Source: Marivita sp. GX14005
GTDB taxonomy: Bacteria; Pseudomonadota; Alphaproteobacteria; Rhodobacterales; Rhodobacteraceae
Length of the DNA: 64,000 nt
NCBI RefSeq assembly: GCF_023370775.1
Contig: NZ_JAMCCQ010000001.1
Coordinates: 186,001 to 250,000 of the forward strand
Direction: 5' to 3'
Below, piece after piece: positions 50,937 through 60,146 of the stretch; position 1 is the first letter of the stretch; each line of letters opens with the position of its first letter. The notes under the pieces are model-generated. The model was not told where the DNA came from and searched no databases. It saw only the letters and a list, made by a program, of their open reading frames with translations. Both the position numbers and the translations under genes were made by a program.

Positions 50937-51428
50937 ATGGATATCTCGGCCTTTGCGGCGCTGCTTTTTCTGCCTTTTGCGCTGCCGATCTGCATCTACG
51001 TCGCCTTTTCCGACATGCGGGATATGCGCATCCCCAATCAGATGGTGGTGGCGCTATTCGCCGTCTTCGCCATCGTCGGGCTGATCGCGCTGCCGCTCGA
51101 TGTGTATGCGTGGCGCTATCTTCATGTGCTGGTGGTCCTGGTGGCCGGTATCGCGCTCAATGCCGGCGGCGCGCTCGGCGCGGGAGACGCGAAGTTCGCC
51201 GCCGCCGCCGCTCCGTTCATCCAACTGGCCGATGTGCGCTTTCTGGTCGCGCTCTTCGCCGCGAACATGCTGGCCGCCTTCGTCACCCACCGGATCGGTA
51301 AGCATAGCGGCCTGAAGCGCATCGCCCCGCATTGGAAAAGCTGGGACAACCCCAAATTCCCGATGGGTCTTGCGCTTGGCGGCACTCTCGCGCTCTATCT
51401 CGCGCTCGGGGTCTGGTTCGGGCGGTAA
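50937..51428 (+). CDS. cpaA: Prepilin peptidase CpaA (TadV), A24 family
   Basis: A 163-residue inner-membrane aspartic peptidase that cuts the Flp leader after Gly. The two catalytic Asp motifs are FSDMRDMRIPN (about residue 24) and GAGDAKFAAA (about 81-84). It lacks the methylase domain of PilD, as usual for TadV. About five membrane helices. Its likely substrates are the two pilins at 40745 and 41054. Confidence 0.93.
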   Translation: MDISAFAALLFLPFALPICIYVAFSDMRDMRIPNQMVVALFAVFAIVGLIALPLDVYAWRYLHVLVVLVAGIALNAGGALGAGDAKFAAAAAPFIQLADVRFLVALFAANMLAAFVTHRIGKHSGLKRIAPHWKSWDNPKFPMGLALGGTLALYLALGVWFGR

Positions 51429-51524
51429 CACTTGTCCAGAACGGTCCCGCCTCGGCCCATCTCTTGCCACAATGATCGGCGAGCCTGACGCGTGAACAGT
51501 CAAGCATAAAGACCGGGGCATCCG

Positions 51525-52829
51525 ATGAACATGCAATCCAGCGCCGTCATGGCGCCGCCGCCGCCGAAGCGCATCGAGGACATGCATCTGCAAACGGTGA
51601 TGATGCGTGACATCATGCTCAAGACGATCTTCCGCAAGAATGTCTCGACGGCGACGGATATCGCGCAAGGCATTCGCCTGCCGGTTCCGATCACGCAGGA
51701 ACTGATCGACTATACCCGCGGCCAACTATTGCTCGAAGCCACCGGCACCCTGAATGCCAATAACGGTTCCGAAATGGGCTATCAGCTCACCGATGCAGGC
51801 AAGGCACGCGCGCTCGATGCGCTGTCGCAATCGGAATATTACGGGCCCATGCCGGTGCCGCTCGCGGTCTATTCGCAGCAGGTGGAGCGCCAATCGATCC
51901 GCAACATCCATATCAGCCGCGACCAGCTGACCGGCGCGATGGGCCACCTCATCCTGCCGCCCGATCTTCTGGACAACCTCGGGCCCGCCGTGGGCGCGGG
52001 ACGCTCGATCCTGATGTATGGCCCGCCGGGGAACGGCAAATCCTCGATCTCCAACGGTATCCGTGACGCCATGGGAGATAAGATCTATGTCCCCCATGCG
52101 ATCGAATATGCCGGCCAGGTTATCACCGTCTACGATCCGATCGTGCATAGCGCCGCCGAAAGCGCCGCAAGCAATAGCGGCTTGCGGCTTACAAACCGGT
52201 TCGACACGCGTTACGTGCTTTGCGACCGCCCAACCGTGATCACGGGGGGCGAGTTGTCACTCGACATGCTCGATCTCGTCTACAACCCGACGGCGCGGAC
52301 CTATCAGGCGCCGCTGCAGCTTAAATCCACCGGTGGCATCTTCATCGTCGACGACCTTGGCCGGCAGGCCGAACCGCCGCAGAAACTGGTGAACCGCTGG
52401 ATCGTTCCACTGGAAGAGGCGCGCGATATCCTGTCGCTGCAGTCGGGTGAAAAGTTCCAGGTCCCATTCGATACGCTGGTGATCTTTTCGACGAACTTCC
52501 ATCCGAACGAGATTTTCGACCAAGCGGCCCTGCGTCGGATCTTCTTCAAGATCAAGATCGACGGCCCGGATCAGCAGAATTTCCTGAAGATCTTCTCGAT
52601 GGTCGCCAAGAAGAAAAAGATGCAGCTTTGCGAAAAATCGCTGATCCATCTGCTAAAGACGAAATACCCCACGATCGGCAATGTCTACGCCAATTACCAA
52701 CCGGTCTTCTTGATCGATCAGATGATTGCCGTGTGCGATTTCGAAGGTTGGCCTTACAAGATGACGCCGGAACTGATCGATCGCGCGTGGGGCAACATGT
52801 TCGTGAAAGATGAGCATATCGTGAAATGA
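51525..52829 (+). CDS. AAA ATPase next to the Tad locus
   Basis: A 434-residue ATPase with Walker A GPPGNGKSS at about 166-174, Walker B region GGIFIVDDLGRQAE near 279, and the sensor-like STNFHPNEIFDQAALRRIFF near 325. The N-terminal 130 residues include a winged-helix-like segment (DIAQGIRLPVPITQELIDYT). No signal or membrane segment. It recurs near Tad loci in alphaproteobacteria in my recollection, but its task is unknown; it may be an unfoldase or a regulator. Separated from cpaA by 96 non-coding bases. Confidence 0.85.
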   Translation: MNMQSSAVMAPPPPKRIEDMHLQTVMMRDIMLKTIFRKNVSTATDIAQGIRLPVPITQELIDYTRGQLLLEATGTLNANNGSEMGYQLTDAGKARALDALSQSEYYGPMPVPLAVYSQQVERQSIRNIHISRDQLTGAMGHLILPPDLLDNLGPAVGAGRSILMYGPPGNGKSSISNGIRDAMGDKIYVPHAIEYAGQVITVYDPIVHSAAESAASNSGLRLTNRFDTRYVLCDRPTVITGGELSLDMLDLVYNPTARTYQAPLQLKSTGGIFIVDDLGRQAEPPQKLVNRWIVPLEEARDILSLQSGEKFQVPFDTLVIFSTNFHPNEIFDQAALRRIFFKIKIDGPDQQNFLKIFSMVAKKKKMQLCEKSLIHLLKTKYPTIGNVYANYQPVFLIDQMIAVCDFEGWPYKMTPELIDRAWGNMFVKDEHIVK

Positions 52830-52905
52830 CGCAAGGTAGATTTCAAACCGTCTGTAATTCTTGGATGCGGCAGCGTCCGGACGCGATTTTTCGCACGATT
52901 TCCCC

Positions 52906-52934
52906 TTGACGTCAGCCAACGCCGCCCGTAATCA
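52906..52934 (+). promoter_or_regulatory. Probable tRNA-Met promoter
   Basis: TTGACG (52906-52911), a 17-base spacer and TAATCA (52929-52934), ending 12 bases before the tRNA. This is a sigma-70-type pair with good spacing. Confidence 0.55.
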
Positions 52935-52946
52935 CCACGGCGTTCT

Positions 52947-53023
52947 GGCGGTGTAGCTCAGTTGGTTAGAGCAGCGGAATCATAATCCGCGTGTCCGGGG
53001 TTCAAGTCCCTGCACCGCCACCA
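52947..53023 (+). tRNA. tRNA-Met (CAT), elongator type
   Basis: A 77-base cloverleaf with the CCA encoded. The acceptor stem is GGCGGTG/CACCGCC, the D arm contains AGCTCAGTTGGTTAGAGC, the anticodon CAT is at 52981-52983 in a GCGGA/TCCGC stem, and the T loop is TTCAAGT. G1-C72 pairing marks it as not initiator. CAT could in principle be tRNA-Ile2, but the body matches elongator Met. Confidence 0.9.
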
Positions 53024-53057
53024 CATTCTTCGGGTCTCGGCAGGTTCTCAAGTGTTG

Positions 53058-53075
53058 CTTTTGCATGTGCAAAAG
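53058..53075. promoter_or_regulatory. Palindrome upstream of the BadF-type kinase
   Basis: CTTTTGCA-TG-TGCAAAAG: eight perfect base pairs on each side of a two-base centre, 46 nt before the kinase ATG. It looks like an operator for a dimeric regulator. It is not a good terminator, because the loop would be only two bases. Confidence 0.45.
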
Positions 53076-53120
53076 TATCGTCATTCACGATGCTCGACAT
53101 TCGTTGCGTAAGGAATTGCG

Positions 53121-53981
53121 ATGCCCGATACCTCTATCCTCATCGGCGTCGATGGTGGCGGCACCGGCTGCCGCGTTGCGGTGGGAACGCGCGCCGAAGG
53201 CATACGCGCGCAGGCCGAAGGCGGCGCGGCGAATGTGACCACCGATTTCGACCTCGCCATCCGCAACCTGCTCTCCACGATAGATACAGCCTGCCGACGC
53301 GCCGGGATCGACGATCTTTCAGCCGGCGTCAGGTTGCATCTCGGACTGGCCGGGGTTTTGTCCGAAAAAGACGCGTCGCGCGTCGCAGCTGCCCTGCCCT
53401 TCGCGCAGGTAACCGTCACGGACGATTGCACGACCGCGCTCGCCGGCGCTCTGGGCGGCCGCGACGGCTACCTCGTCTCGGCCGGCACCGGCAGCTTCGT
53501 CGCGGCGCGCAAGAACGGCGTCGCCTCTTCGGTCGGTGGATGGGGATTTCAGATCTCGGACCAGGGCTCTGGCGCCTGGTTGGGCCGAAACGCATTGGAA
53601 AGCGTTCTTCTTTGCCACGACGGGCTAAAGGAGCACAGCCCCCTGACCCACGCCCTGCTCGAAAGCTTCAGCTGCGATCCGGCACGTCTCGTGCACTTTG
53701 CCAAAACGGCCGGAGCCGGCGATTTCGCGGCACTTGCCCCCCAAATCGTCAACGCCGCCAAAGCCGGCGATGCAATTGCCGCACCGCTTATGAAACGCGG
53801 CGCCGATTACCTTCAGAATGCCCTCACACGATCGGGGTTCACGTCCGGAAATCGCCTCTGTTTCACCGGGGGCATCGGCCCGCATTACGCAGACCACTTC
53901 CCTTCCGAAATGCTCACCAATCGCGTGACCCCGAAAGGCACCCCCCTGGACGGCGCATTCTTCCTGGCCGCTAACTGCTAA
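53121..53981 (+). CDS. BadF/BadG/BcrA/BcrD ATPase-family kinase (GlcNAc kinase-like)
   Basis: A 286-residue sugar-kinase-fold protein, probably an N-acetylglucosamine or glucosamine kinase. The ATP phosphate-binding motif is IGVDGGGTGCRVAV (about 8-21), the catalytic Asp lies in TVTDDCTTALAGAL, and the adenosine-side motif is LVSAGTGSFVAARK with WGFQISDQGSGAWLG. No transporter or deacetylase gene is nearby. It sits alone between tRNA-Met and tRNA-Ser with a palindrome upstream. Confidence 0.87.
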   Translation: MPDTSILIGVDGGGTGCRVAVGTRAEGIRAQAEGGAANVTTDFDLAIRNLLSTIDTACRRAGIDDLSAGVRLHLGLAGVLSEKDASRVAAALPFAQVTVTDDCTTALAGALGGRDGYLVSAGTGSFVAARKNGVASSVGGWGFQISDQGSGAWLGRNALESVLLCHDGLKEHSPLTHALLESFSCDPARLVHFAKTAGAGDFAALAPQIVNAAKAGDAIAAPLMKRGADYLQNALTRSGFTSGNRLCFTGGIGPHYADHFPSEMLTNRVTPKGTPLDGAFFLAANC

Positions 53982-54030
53982 GGGTGCGCCGCCATTCCGA
54001 ATTTCCGGGAAGAACAATCGCAATGGCAGG

Positions 54031-54120
54031 TGGCGGAGACGAAGGGATTCGAACCCTCGAGACCCTTCCGGGCCTACTCCCTTAGCAGGGGAGCGCCTTC
54101 GACCACTCGGCCACGTCTCC
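54031..54120 (-). tRNA. tRNA-Ser (GCT)
   Basis: A 90-base class II tRNA with a long variable arm. The minus-strand acceptor is GGAGACG/CGTCTCC, discriminator G, CCA encoded (54031-54033). The anticodon GCT corresponds to 54084-54086, and the T arm contains GGTTCGAATCC. Reads AGC/AGU codons. Confidence 0.93.
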
Positions 54121-54127
54121 GAGGACG

Positions 54128-54157
54128 CGTATAGCCAAGCGGTTTGGGGGATTACAA
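54128..54157 (-). promoter_or_regulatory. Probable tRNA-Ser promoter
   Basis: On the minus strand TTGTAA (54157-54152), 18 bases, TATACG (54133-54128), seven bases before the tRNA 5' end. Both hexamers are moderate matches. Confidence 0.45.
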
Positions 54158-54319
54158 GGCGAAACTGGAGGCTTTGGAAAAAAGCTCATCCTCGACCCGT
54201 GAAGGCGATGCGATTGCCTCCGGGAACCGCGCCGGGCTCTTTGTTGCGCGTAACGTGGCGCTGCGTGAACTTCTGAGCGGCGTCGCGGGTTATAAAGGAA
54301 CACTGTTCGGGAGGGGATC

Positions 54320-54946
54320 GTGAAACCGAAGCGACAAAGCCATTATCGACAGCGCGATCTGGCATATGCCGTTCTGGCGGTTGCGCTTCTGGTGGCCGGC
54401 TACGCCGCGTTCCGATTTTTGTTTTACGCCGGAGACGGAGCCGTGTTCGCGCAGGAATCGATCCTCGTGCTGCTTGGCGCGACCGCCACGATCTTCATCA
54501 CGGCGACCTTGCTCAACCGCCAGACCGAGCTTGAGTTGCGCAAGGAAGGGAGTGTGCTGCTTCTGGAGCAGAAAAACGCGGTCTACATGGCGGCCATCGA
54601 AACGGTGGCCGACATCGTCGAATACCGGCGCTATGACGACGAGCTTGTCGATGCGCTTCGGGTGCTCAACCACAAGCTGGCCGTGGTCGGGAGCCGCGAC
54701 GTGATCGAGGCGTTTCAGTTGGTTCTGAAACGGCTTCTGTCCGGGCTGAGCGAAGGCGAGCTTTCCGAAGCGGCGGCCGAAGAGGTCATGCATGCCATCG
54801 CCGAGGTCACCGTCGCGATGCGTATGGATACCCTGTCCGAGATCGGCGAAGATCTCGACGATGCGGTGCGGCAGATCATCCTTTCGAATTCACACGGGAT
54901 GGAACGGATCGACGATCTCCACTGCCTTGACCCCAAAACGCATTGA
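54320..54946 (+). CDS. Hypothetical membrane protein
   Basis: A 208-residue protein I do not recognise. It has two membrane helices (about 14-35, LAYAVLAVALLVAGYAAF; about 45-66, ILVLLGATATIFITATLL) and a cytoplasmic, charged, largely helical region (about 70-200, rich in Glu, Leu and Ala). The GTG start at 54320 is supported by GGGAGGGG upstream. The stop lies 13 bases from the convergent ychF stop. No Cys or His cluster and no recognisable enzyme motif. Confidence 0.75.
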   Translation: MKPKRQSHYRQRDLAYAVLAVALLVAGYAAFRFLFYAGDGAVFAQESILVLLGATATIFITATLLNRQTELELRKEGSVLLLEQKNAVYMAAIETVADIVEYRRYDDELVDALRVLNHKLAVVGSRDVIEAFQLVLKRLLSGLSEGELSEAAAEEVMHAIAEVTVAMRMDTLSEIGEDLDDAVRQIILSNSHGMERIDDLHCLDPKTH

Positions 54947-54959
54947 ACGCGCGGGTCGG

Positions 54960-56057
54960 CTACGTGTTGAACAGGAAATGCAGCACGTCGCCATCCTTGA
55001 CGATATAGCCCTTGCCTTCGGCGCGCATCTTGCCTGCGTCTTTCGCCGGAGTCTCGCCGCCTAGGGTGACGTAATCGTCATAGGCGATGGTTTCCGCGCG
55101 GATGAAGCCCTTCTCGAAATCGCCATGGATGACGCCGGCCGCTTGCGGGGCGGCCGTGCCTTCGCGGATGGTCCAGGCGCGGGCCTCCTTGGGGCCGACG
55201 GTGAAATAAGTCTCAAGATGCAAGAGTTCGTAACCGGCCCGGATCACGCGGTCCAGGCCCGGCTCTTCGAGACCCATTTCGGACAGGAACTCGCGTGCTT
55301 CCTCGGCATCGAGCTGGGCGATCTCTTCCTCGATCTGGGCGGATATGACGACATGGGAATTGCCCTGCGCCGCCGCCATCTCGCCCACCGCGTCAGAAAG
55401 CGCGTTGCCGTCCGCCGCGTCGGCTTCGGAGACGTTGCAGACGTAGAGCACCGGCTTGGTGGACAGAAGCTGGAGCATGTCCCAGGCACGGCGGTCCTCG
55501 GCGTCCACCTCGACGGTGCGAGCGGGTTTGCCTTCTTCCAGCGCGGCCAGCGCCGCTTTCATCAGACGTTCCTGCTGCACGGCTTCCTTGTCGCCGCCGC
55601 GCACCTTGCGGGTGATGTTCTGAAGCCGCTTTTCGAGGCTTTCGATATCGGCCAGCATCAGCTCGGTTTCGATGGTTTCGGCATCGGCCACCGGATCGAT
55701 GCGGCCGTCCACATGCACCACGTCGCTATCCTCGAAACAGCGTAGCACATGAGCGATGGCATCCACCTCGCGGATATTGGCAAGGAACTGGTTGCCGAGG
55801 CCTTCGCCCTTCGACGCGCCTTTCACCAGACCGGCGATATCAACGAAAGTGATGCGGGTCGGGATGGTCTGTTTCGATTTGGCGATCTCTGCCAGCCTGT
55901 CGAGCCGCGCATCGGGCACGGCCACGTCGCCGACATTCGGCTCGATGGTGCAGAAGGGAAAATTCGCCGCCTGCGCCGCGGCCGTTTTCGTCAGCGCGTT
56001 GAAAAGGGTCGATTTGCCCACATTGGGCAGACCCACGATTCCGACCTTGAACCCCAT
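54960..56057 (-). CDS. ychF: Redox-regulated ATPase YchF (OLA1 family)
   Basis: A 365-residue P-loop protein of the Obg superfamily that binds ATP rather than GTP and associates with ribosomes and stress responses. G1 is [14 protein letters not shown] (about 8-21), G3 region [20 protein letters not shown] (about 68-87), a coiled-coil insert, and a C-terminal TGS domain with [20 protein letters not shown]. In many bacteria it follows pth and rplY; here those genes are 6-7 kb away on the other strand. Confidence 0.96.
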   Translation of the reverse strand: MGFKVGIVGLPNVGKSTLFNALTKTAAAQAANFPFCTIEPNVGDVAVPDARLDRLAEIAKSKQTIPTRITFVDIAGLVKGASKGEGLGNQFLANIREVDAIAHVLRCFEDSDVVHVDGRIDPVADAETIETELMLADIESLEKRLQNITRKVRGGDKEAVQQERLMKAALAALEEGKPARTVEVDAEDRRAWDMLQLLSTKPVLYVCNVSEADAADGNALSDAVGEMAAAQGNSHVVISAQIEEEIAQLDAEEAREFLSEMGLEEPGLDRVIRAGYELLHLETYFTVGPKEARAWTIREGTAAPQAAGVIHGDFEKGFIRAETIAYDDYVTLGGETPAKDAGKMRAEGKGYIVKDGDVLHFLFNT

Positions 56058-56093
56058 TCCCGTTTCTCCTGCGCTGGCGATGTCGCGCCGCTT

Positions 56094-57476
56094 CTATGCG
56101 GTCGGGCCGGGCGCTGCAAGGCGGCTGAAACCGGGCAGGATGCGGCGCCAGAAACGGTGATTGAGCAGCACCGCCGCCGCCGCCAGCCCGACGACGAGAC
56201 CGCCCCAGACTCCCGCCCCGCCAAGGCCGAAGGTGAACCCCAACAGATAGGCCGCCGGCAGCCCGAGCACCCAGTAGGACACTGCCGCGATCCACATCGG
56301 CACACGGGTATCCTGCACTCCGCGCAGCAGGCCCAGCGCCACGACCTGCGCGCCATCGACCAGCTGGAACACCGCGGCCACCGCCAGAAGGACGATGCCG
56401 GTCTCTATAATCGCGGCGCGGGCGGGATCGCCGGGGTCGAGGAAGATCACGATGAGCGGCTCCGGCAGCGCGATGAAGAGAATGATCGTCGCCAATGCCA
56501 CACCGACCGAAAGCGCGAGCGCCATCGCGCCGCCGCGTGCCATATGCGTCCAGTCCTGCCGGCCGAACGCGTTGCCGGCACGCACCGTTGCGGCGTTCGA
56601 CAGGCCAAGGTGCAGCATGAACATCACGGAGGCCAGTTGCAGCGCGATGCCATGCGCGGCAAGCGGGATCGTTCCGAGCCAGCCCATCATGATTGCGGAG
56701 GCGGCGAACAGCCCGACCTCGGACAGCGTGGTCAGTCCGATGGGCCAGCCAAGCCGGAACACAGTGCCGAACATGTCCCAATCCGATTTCCAGAGCCGCT
56801 GGAAAAGCGCGTGTTGCGGCACGAACCCGATGATATAGCCCGCCGTGACGACGGCCGAGAAGACATGCGTGCTGAGCGACGCGATCGCGGCGCCCTTGAT
56901 GCCAAGCTCGGGAAAGCCGAAATTGCCGAAGATGAGCGCATAATTCGCCGCTGCGTTGAACGGAACGGCGATGGCCGTGACCCAAAACACAACCTGTGTT
57001 TTTTCGAGTGCCGCGAGATAGCTCTTGAGCGTCATCGTCACCAGCGCAGGCAGAAGACCGAAGACGAGGAAACGCAGATAAACCTGCGCTTCGGCGGCGA
57101 TCTGGGGCGCCTGCCCCAGCGCCCGCAGCACCGGATCGGACCACCAAAGCAGCGGAAAGATGGCCGCGCAATAGAGCGCCGACAGCCAGAGCCCCATGCG
57201 GGTGGCGCGGCGGACCTGTTGTTCGTCCTCTTCGGCAACGTATTTCGCCACCATCGGCATCACCGCCCAGGCAAATCCCGATCCGGCAAGAAAGACCGTC
57301 ATGAACAGCGTGCTCGCCAGCGTGACCGTCGCCAGCGCCTCCGCGCCATACCAGCCCACCATGATCGTGTCGGTCAGCCCGATGCCCATCTGCGCCAGAT
57401 GCCCGCCGACCAGCGGCAGACCGAGCACGAGGATGGCCTTGACATGGGCCGGATATGACATGGCGGGCGGTTGCAT
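56094..57476 (-). CDS. MATE family efflux transporter
   Basis: A 460-residue cation-coupled exporter with about 12 membrane helices in two homologous halves. The N-terminal half has [19 protein letters not shown] and [18 protein letters not shown], the second half [20 protein letters not shown]. It resembles the NorM branch, which exports drugs and dyes with Na+ or H+. ATG at 57476 or 57461 could start translation; the ribosome binding site is weak. Confidence 0.93.
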   Translation of the reverse strand: MQPPAMSYPAHVKAILVLGLPLVGGHLAQMGIGLTDTIMVGWYGAEALATVTLASTLFMTVFLAGSGFAWAVMPMVAKYVAEEDEQQVRRATRMGLWLSALYCAAIFPLLWWSDPVLRALGQAPQIAAEAQVYLRFLVFGLLPALVTMTLKSYLAALEKTQVVFWVTAIAVPFNAAANYALIFGNFGFPELGIKGAAIASLSTHVFSAVVTAGYIIGFVPQHALFQRLWKSDWDMFGTVFRLGWPIGLTTLSEVGLFAASAIMMGWLGTIPLAAHGIALQLASVMFMLHLGLSNAATVRAGNAFGRQDWTHMARGGAMALALSVGVALATIILFIALPEPLIVIFLDPGDPARAAIIETGIVLLAVAAVFQLVDGAQVVALGLLRGVQDTRVPMWIAAVSYWVLGLPAAYLLGFTFGLGGAGVWGGLVVGLAAAAVLLNHRFWRRILPGFSRLAAPGPTA

Positions 57477-57524
57477 CCCGTGCGATTAGCCCCGCGCGGC
57501 GCGCCGGGCAAGGGCAAACCCCGC

Positions 57525-58409
57525 TCAGAGCGCGCGGAGCAAGATCTGGCCGGCCAGCACGGCGATGATCAGCCCCGACACCGTCTCGATCAGGCCCATC
57601 GCGCGCAGCGTCTGCGGCCCGGAGGCAAGCCGCGACAGCGCGCCTTCGCGCAGCGTGGCAGCGGCGATGGCCGCGATAAGCGTCACGCTGGCAGTGCCGA
57701 GCCCCATCGCCAGCGTGCCAAGAATGCCGGCAAGCTCAATCTGCATCCGCACCGCCAGGATGAGCAGGAACAGCGCGCCGGTGCAGGGCCGGATCGCGAT
57801 GGCGCCGATCAGCAACGCCGCGTCGCGAAAGGAGCGCACCTGTTCGGCGTCTTCCGGCGTCGGCCCATGGGCATGGCCGCAACTGGCGCAGGTGTCCGCC
57901 AGAGCGTGGCTCGCGCGCGTGCGCCAAAGCCGCCCCGCGCCGCGTAGTGCCAGCCAAATGCCGATGGCCCCGATGGCGGCGTAGCTGAGCGGGGCGAACC
58001 AGTCCTCGGTCGCGCCGACCATGGCCTCGCGCCCCAGGCCGAAGAGCCAGATCCCGCCATAGACGAGCAGGATCGCTGTGACCGATTGCGCGAGGCTGGA
58101 GAGCACCGCGAGCGCCGATAGCCTCGCCAGGGGGGCGCGGCGCGCCAGGCCGTAGCCGCCGATCAGAATCTTGCCATGCCCCGGCCCCACGGCGTGAAAG
58201 AAGCCATAGCCGAAACACACCGCCATCAACGCCAGCAGCGCGCCCGGCTCGTTTGCCCGAAGCGCGCGCAAGCCGCGCGCCATGCCGCTCTGCGCCGCGC
58301 GCTGACCTTCCGCAGCCCAGCCTTCGAGCATCGCCGCGCCGCCGAAGCCCCAGAGCCAGACGGCCAGTGCCAGCACGAGCACCGCGATCAGTTGGAGCGC
58401 GCGGAGCAT
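57525..58409 (-). CDS. Nickel/cobalt exporter-like protein (NicO family)
   Basis: A 294-residue membrane protein of the NicO/RcnA group with about six to seven helices. The metal-site motif [20 protein letters not shown] (about 88-107) and a cytoplasmic His/Cys segment SCGHAHG are visible. The ATG at 58409 lies 22 bases inside the DUF1007 gene end, so the two are coupled. Together they look like a Ni/Co efflux or delivery pair. Confidence 0.87.
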   Translation of the reverse strand: MLRALQLIAVLVLALAVWLWGFGGAAMLEGWAAEGQRAAQSGMARGLRALRANEPGALLALMAVCFGYGFFHAVGPGHGKILIGGYGLARRAPLARLSALAVLSSLAQSVTAILLVYGGIWLFGLGREAMVGATEDWFAPLSYAAIGAIGIWLALRGAGRLWRTRASHALADTCASCGHAHGPTPEDAEQVRSFRDAALLIGAIAIRPCTGALFLLILAVRMQIELAGILGTLAMGLGTASVTLIAAIAAATLREGALSRLASGPQTLRAMGLIETVSGLIIAVLAGQILLRAL

Positions 58410-59026
58410 GTCACGGAGATCCGGTCGGCGAAATGGATGCCGACCTCCATTTCGTCGAAGATATCGTCCATCGAGCGGCCAAGCTCCTTTTCCACCTCGG
58501 CCTCGGCAGCGGCGCGATCCGCTTCTGTCACCTGCGCCGCGCAATCGGGCGCGGTGAAGCTGATGCCCTGACTGACGGTATAGGCGACGTAATAGGTCGG
58601 ATCGTATTGCAGGATCTCCAGCCCCTCTGCCGGCACCGCCGGAATCTCGCGGTATTGCACCGACACGATCCGGCCATCCTCGATCGCCACACCGATCGGC
58701 TCGGGGCGCGGCATCTCGATCTTGTCACCGTGCGAAAAAATGTAGAGATCGCCCTCGAAGCCGTCGGGCCATTCGACCAGATCGAACCCGTGCAGCGATT
58801 GCAGTTCGGCCTCGGTCAGCACGCCATCGCCATCGGGATCAAGCCCCATATCTTCCAGGATCAGCAGGCTGAAGAAATCGTCATAGGCCCAGGTCATCGT
58901 AACGCCGGTGATCCGCGCGTTCTCGTCGATCTCGAACCGCAGGGCGGTATCGACGAAGACATGCGGATGCGCGAGCGCGGGCGGCGCCAGCATCCCCAGG
59001 GCGGCGATGGAGAGAAGCCGTTTCAT
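58388..59026 (-). CDS. DUF1007 family periplasmic protein with EF-hand-like loop
   Basis: A 212-residue secreted protein: signal peptide [19 protein letters not shown], mature start [16 protein letters not shown]. It contains an EF-hand-like loop ([13 protein letters not shown] at about 81-93) and an acidic C-terminal half. DUF1007 proteins are usually encoded beside NicO-type transporters, as here, and may bind the exported metal through the N-terminal HPH. The ATG at 59026 is chosen because it gives the signal peptide. Confidence 0.88.
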   Translation of the reverse strand: MKRLLSIAALGMLAPPALAHPHVFVDTALRFEIDENARITGVTMTWAYDDFFSLLILEDMGLDPDGDGVLTEAELQSLHGFDLVEWPDGFEGDLYIFSHGDKIEMPRPEPIGVAIEDGRIVSVQYREIPAVPAEGLEILQYDPTYYVAYTVSQGISFTAPDCAAQVTEADRAAAEAEVEKELGRSMDDIFDEMEVGIHFADRISVTCSARSN

Positions 59027-59094
59027 GCCGCTTGGGTAAGCCGCGCCGGCGCGCAAGGCAATATCGCGCCAATGCGCCGGCGGATCGCCGCGCT

Positions 59095-60006
59095 TCAGGC
59101 GCGGGCCTTGCGGGTCTCGGGATGCAGCGCGGTGCCGAGGATATGATCGGAGCGATGGATCACGTGCCCCGCGCCGCCCACGATCAGCGGATCGGGCGCC
59201 TTGACCACCTTGGGATCCTTGCCCGGATAGTCGAGCGAGGTCAGAAAATGCCGCATGCAGTTGAGCCGCGCGCGCTTCTTGTCGTCTGATTTCACGATGG
59301 TCCAGGGCGCGTCGGCGGTGTCGGTATAGAAGAACATCGCTTCCTTGGCCTCGGTATATTCGTCCCATTTGCCGAGGCTCGCCTTGTCGATCGGCGACAG
59401 CTTCCATTGCTTGAGCGGATCGGTCTCGCGGCTGGCGAAGCGGCGTTTCTGCTCCTCCTGCGTGACCGAGAACCAATATTTGTAAAGCCGGATGCCCGAG
59501 CGCGTCAGCATCCGTTCGAGCTCGGGCGTCTGGCGCATGAATTCGAGATACTCATTCGGCTCGCAGAACCCCATCACCCGCTCGACTCCGGCGCGGTTAT
59601 ACCACGAGCGGTCATAGAACACGATTTCCCCGGCGGTCGGCAGATGCGCGATATAGCGCTGGTAATACCATTGCCCGCGCTCCTCCTCCGTCGGCTTGTT
59701 GAGCGCGACCACGCGCGCGCTGCGCGGGTTGAGATGTTCGGTGAAACGCTTGATCGTGCCACCCTTGCCGGCGGCGTCGCGACCCTCGAACAGCATGACG
59801 AACTTCTCGCCGGTCTCCTGTGCCCAATGCTGCACCTTGAGCAATTCGGCCTGCAACGCCGCCTTCTGCGCCTCGTAGCTCTTGCGCGACATGCGCGTGC
59901 TGTAGGGGTAATCCCCGCTCTCGAAGGCGCGCCGGATCGAAGCCGGAGCGTTCGGATCGGCCGGATCGTCATGAACGGGGGCTAGAACGGCGGGCGATTG
60001 CGTCAT
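59095..60006 (-). CDS. ppk2: Polyphosphate kinase 2
   Basis: A 303-residue PPK2 (class I) that uses polyphosphate to phosphorylate nucleoside diphosphates. Walker A FEGRDAAGKGGTIKRF (about 73-88), Walker B FYDRSWYNRAGVERV (about 130-144), and lid residues in KYWFSVTQEEQKRRF. I use the ATG at 60006 (MTQSPAVLAP); a further 22 codons upstream are possible but look unlike the family. Confidence 0.94.
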   Translation of the reverse strand: MTQSPAVLAPVHDDPADPNAPASIRRAFESGDYPYSTRMSRKSYEAQKAALQAELLKVQHWAQETGEKFVMLFEGRDAAGKGGTIKRFTEHLNPRSARVVALNKPTEEERGQWYYQRYIAHLPTAGEIVFYDRSWYNRAGVERVMGFCEPNEYLEFMRQTPELERMLTRSGIRLYKYWFSVTQEEQKRRFASRETDPLKQWKLSPIDKASLGKWDEYTEAKEAMFFYTDTADAPWTIVKSDDKKRARLNCMRHFLTSLDYPGKDPKVVKAPDPLIVGGAGHVIHRSDHILGTALHPETRKARA

Positions 60007-60028
60007 GTGGAGGCTCCATCGGTTGTGA

Positions 60029-60071
60029 TGCCTCAAGCCTACTGCAAGCGCGCAAAGATGTCCTTGAGGCA
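60029..60071. repeat. Inverted repeat between ppk2 and trpA
   Basis: TGCCTCAAG (60029-60037) and CTTGAGGCA (60063-60071), nine perfect pairs across 25 bases, in the divergent promoter region of ppk2 and trpA. It could be a regulator site or a stem-loop in one of the leaders. Confidence 0.4.
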
Positions 60072-60146
60072 CGTCAATACGCGCTTGCCCATTGATTTTC
60101 CGCGCGGCTTCCGGCAGTCGAAACCCCGACAGTTCAGGAGACCGAC

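Noticed and set aside
53058-53075. A third site for the LacI regulator of the 2.3-8.6 kb module
   Set aside because: The half-site TTGCA is shared, but the spacing is two bases and not six, so it would not fit the same dimer. Kept as a separate palindrome.
55749-57458. A 569-codon plus-strand frame opposite ychF and the MATE gene
   Set aside because: Very Arg/His/Asp/Gln-rich shadow; both minus-strand genes have clear family motifs.
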